Source: an uncultured Succiniclasticum sp. (GTDB lineage Bacteria; Bacillota; Negativicutes; Acidaminococcales; Acidaminococcaceae). From it: a stretch of DNA of 53,311 nt. A program made the position numbers and the translations under genes. The notes below the pieces were generated by a model, which worked only from the letters and a program-made list of their open reading frames with translations, was not told the DNA's origin and did not search any database. The stretch is from contig CAJODT010000009.1 in the NCBI GenBank assembly GCA_905233365.1, positions 1-53,311 on the forward strand. The letters are read 5' to 3'. Shown here piece after piece: positions 51,390 to 53,311 of the stretch. Every line of letters starts with the position of its first letter. The stretch's first letter is position 1.

Positions 51390-51420
51390 ATTATATAGCA
51401 CAAAGCGTGTTGTTACAACA
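51390..51420 (-). promoter_or_regulatory. Promoter with overlapping palindrome, TM-helix gene
   Basis: On the minus strand TTGTAA (51413-51418) and TATAAT (51390-51395) are 17 bp apart. The palindrome TGTTGT-T-ACAACA (51408-51420) covers the -35 and could be an operator. Confidence 0.6.
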
Positions 51421-51422
51421 GG

Positions 51423-52436
51423 CTATTTCAGTTCCGGATGCATTGCTTTCGCCATGCGTTCCAGCGCGTCAACAGTACGCACGCCGGGGCAGATTTCGCT
51501 CAGCTTGACTTTGATGAAATGGTTTTCTTTGATGGCCTTTACGCTGGCCAGCTGCGGATTGGCTTTCATCTTTTCGATTTTCTGCTTGAAGTCGTCGTCG
51601 TTACGGTCGCTGGCAGAGTAGTCGCAGATGATGATGTAATCGGGATTCGCTTTCACGAACGCTTCCCAGGTGGTCTTGGCCCAGGTTTTGTCCACGTTCT
51701 GGCCTGCCATTACGTTTTCTACGCCGATGAGCTTCAGTACGTTGGTGGTGTAGCCTTCAAAGGCGGTGAAGGGCTGACCGTCGTCGCTGTCAAAGATGAA
51801 GGCTTTCACTTTGGGCAGGTCTTTCAGCTTAGCCTGCACGTCCGCCAGTTTCTTCTTCTGGCCGTCTACCCACTTTTTCGCGTTATCTTCCTTACCGAAG
51901 ATCCGTCCGTATTCCAGCATATCCTTAAAGTTGGCTTCCAGGTCCGCTTTGGTGTCCTGCATGGAGTCTGGAACAAAGATGGGGATGTTCTGGGAGGTCA
52001 GTTTTTCTGCGGGAATAGCCCGTTTGGTGAAGGCGGTTTCCCAGCCGGTGACGAAGTCCGGTTTTACAGACATGAGCTTTTCATAGGAAGGCCATTTTTC
52101 CGCTAATACGGGAACCTTCTTATATGCTTCTGCCAGGGGCGGATAGATTTCCTCTTCCTTAAACGCCGTGCCTGCCATCTGGTCCTGCAGGCCCAGGGCC
52201 AGCATCATTTCCGTGGTGGCAAAGGACATGGATACCGCGTGTTTGGGAACGGCGGTCATCTTCATTTCTACCTTTTTGCCATCGAGGGTTTCCGTCCAGG
52301 TGATAGCTGTCTTTGCGGGTTCCGCTTTTTTCTCCGGGGCTTTCTTATCGCCGCTGCCGCAGCCTGCGACCATTGCGGTTACGGATGCAGCCATCAGAAA
52401 AGCTGCCACTGCTTTTTTCAGTTTGCTGTTTGCCAT
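51423..52436 (-). CDS. Iron/heme/cobalamin-binding lipoprotein of an ABC importer (FecB/BtuF type)
   Basis: A 337-residue lipoprotein (lipobox MVAGC, Cys26) of the TroA-like FecB/FepB/BtuF family that delivers ferric chelates, heme or cobalamin to a FecCD permease. PKHAVSMSFATTEMMLALGL, KPDFVTGWE, DYIIICDYSA and GVRTVDALERMAKAMHP follow the family pattern. It follows the ATPase gene by 48 bp without a promoter, so the operon order is permease, ATPase, binding protein. The substrate cannot be told from sequence. Neighbouring Fur-like sites and CbiK make iron, heme or cobalamin all reasonable. Confidence 0.88.
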   Translation of the reverse strand: MANSKLKKAVAAFLMAASVTAMVAGCGSGDKKAPEKKAEPAKTAITWTETLDGKKVEMKMTAVPKHAVSMSFATTEMMLALGLQDQMAGTAFKEEEIYPPLAEAYKKVPVLAEKWPSYEKLMSVKPDFVTGWETAFTKRAIPAEKLTSQNIPIFVPDSMQDTKADLEANFKDMLEYGRIFGKEDNAKKWVDGQKKKLADVQAKLKDLPKVKAFIFDSDDGQPFTAFEGYTTNVLKLIGVENVMAGQNVDKTWAKTTWEAFVKANPDYIIICDYSASDRNDDDFKQKIEKMKANPQLASVKAIKENHFIKVKLSEICPGVRTVDALERMAKAMHPELK

Positions 52437-52484
52437 AGTGTCCTCCTTGTTGCCGGTTTATTCCGGCATATTATAATTAAAATG

Positions 52485-53243
52485 CTAACAATACAAGTAT
52501 CTCTTCCCGTCATGCACGGCAGAGTGGAACGGTACTTCAAAGGTTTCCCCCAGCTTTTCCGGCGTCAGGATATCTTCCGTCCGGCCTTTTTCGATCAGGC
52601 GGCCTTTTTTCATCAGCACCACATGGTCGCAGTAGCGGGCAGCCAGAGACAGGTCGTGGAGCACCACGACGACGGTTCCGTGCTGATGGAATGCTTTGAG
52701 ATTTTCCATCAGCTGCAGTTTATATTTGACGTCCAGATGGTTCGTAGGCTCGTCCATCAGCAGTAGCTGCGGTTCCTGGGCAAAGGCTTTGGCGATCAGC
52801 ACCCGCTGTTTCTCGCCGCCGCTCATGTGCCGCATTTCTTCCCCCTGCAGGGGCATGGCACCGGTTTCTTCCATAACACGGCGCACGATTTCAAAATCAT
52901 GCTTGCTGTAATCCCGGAAGCGTTCTTTGAAGGGGTAACGCCCCATCAGCACCACTTCTTCCGCATGGAGCTCGCCCACCATGCCCATGCCCTGCTGTAC
53001 CATGACGGCTACTTTCCGGGCGTATTCCTTGCGGGGGATCTCTTCTATTTCTTTTCCTTTATAATAGATATTCATCTTACTGGGCAACTTGCGGGAAATG
53101 TGGGAAAGCAGGGTGGACTTGCCGCAGCCGTTGGGGCCTACGATGCAGGTCATGCTGCCTTCTTCCACGTCAAAGGAGATATCGTGCAGTATTTCTTTTT
53201 CGCCTACGCGGTAGGACAGATTTTTAACCGATAAGATGCTCAT
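52485..53243 (-). CDS. Iron/heme/cobalamin ABC importer ATPase (FecE/BtuD type)
   Basis: A 252-residue ATPase. I start it at ATG 53243 (MSILSVKNLSYRVG) because GGAGG is 7 bp upstream; a longer frame would run into the permease. Walker A GPNGCGKST, signature MSGGEKQRVL, Walker B LLLMDEPTNHLD and H-loop LHDLSLA are complete. The YPF segment and KAFAQEPQLLLMDEPTNHLD region are typical of the FecE/FhuC/BtuD group. Its ATG overlaps the stop of the permease gene (ATGA), indicating translational coupling. Confidence 0.92.
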   Translation of the reverse strand: MSILSVKNLSYRVGEKEILHDISFDVEEGSMTCIVGPNGCGKSTLLSHISRKLPSKMNIYYKGKEIEEIPRKEYARKVAVMVQQGMGMVGELHAEEVVLMGRYPFKERFRDYSKHDFEIVRRVMEETGAMPLQGEEMRHMSGGEKQRVLIAKAFAQEPQLLLMDEPTNHLDVKYKLQLMENLKAFHQHGTVVVVLHDLSLAARYCDHVVLMKKGRLIEKGRTEDILTPEKLGETFEVPFHSAVHDGKRYLYC

Positions 53244-53311
53244 GACTGTTCCTCCCCGTAACGGTGTGTTACAATCCACAGGAAAATGGGTGCGCCCACG
53301 ATGGACGTCAG
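53240..53311 (-). CDS. FecCD-type permease, C-terminal end only
   Basis: The last 23 codons of a permease enter from the right edge: TSIVGAPIFLWIVTHRYG is the usual C-terminus of FecCD/BtuC permeases. The stop TGA overlaps the ATG of the ATPase gene. The rest lies outside the window. Confidence 0.82.
   Translation of the reverse strand: MTSIVGAPIFLWIVTHRYGEEQS

Overview
The window looks like a chromosome segment of a diderm Firmicute of the Negativicutes type (Acidaminococcaceae, Selenomonadales or Veillonellales relatives). That is inference, not proof. It rests on a Gram-positive style T-box before trp genes, strong AGGAGG ribosome sites and TTGACA/TATAAT promoters, combined with an anaerobe's gene set: iron-type alcohol dehydrogenase, nitroreductase, CbiK and many cyclic-di-GMP proteins. 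No phage, transposase, CRISPR array, rRNA or tRNA was recognised.

Layout. (1) 1-6642: a tryptophan T-box leader, then trpD (frameshifted), trpC, trpF, trpB, trpA and a second TrpB of the TrpB2 class, closed by a strong terminator; trpE and trpG are not here. (2) 6719-9343: an M14-type deacylase on the minus strand and a frameshifted MATE efflux gene on the plus strand. (3) 9450-15016: a five-gene nickel/peptide ABC importer behind a leader that looks like an unrecognised riboswitch. (4) 15169-18804: a Zn/Cd/Pb efflux P-type ATPase with a long His-Asp repeat and four metal-binding domains, under an ArsR/SmtB-style operator. (5) 18931-24558: an orphan amino-acid binding lipoprotein, then a minus-strand operon of two solute-binding proteins and a membrane diguanylate cyclase.

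(6) 24788-42729: six large EAL proteins in a row, in the order A (SBP-SBP-TM-GGDEF*-EAL), B (PAS-GGDEF*-EAL-PAS), C (EAL-PAS-GGDEF*-PAS), A', C', D (GGDEF*-EAL). All six keep the EAL catalytic residues and all six have altered GGDEF motifs, so they should mostly degrade c-di-GMP. The two intact cyclases (minus strand at 19905, plus strand at 48087) flank the block. One cyclase and one phosphodiesterase carry the same two-repeat sensory cassette. The block looks like a locally expanded c-di-GMP signalling island with solute-binding proteins as periplasmic inputs.

(7) 42786-53311: a metal-linked stretch. It holds an isolated CbiK chelatase with a Fur-like box, a candidate small RNA with an anti-Shine-Dalgarno tract, a nitroreductase, an iron alcohol dehydrogenase divergent from an MFS transporter, the second cyclase, a TM-helix (MscS-like) channel, and the end of an iron/heme/cobalamin ABC importer running off the right edge.

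Three genes (trpD, MATE, SBP-EAL protein A) are each broken by one small frameshift. These may be real decay or draft-assembly errors, and reads must decide. The most unusual observations are the riboswitch-like leader at 9485-9627, the sRNA candidate at 44237-44344, a TACTAATA-type box next to four -35 elements, the nested 183-bp palindrome, and the shared sensory cassette on opposing c-di-GMP enzymes.
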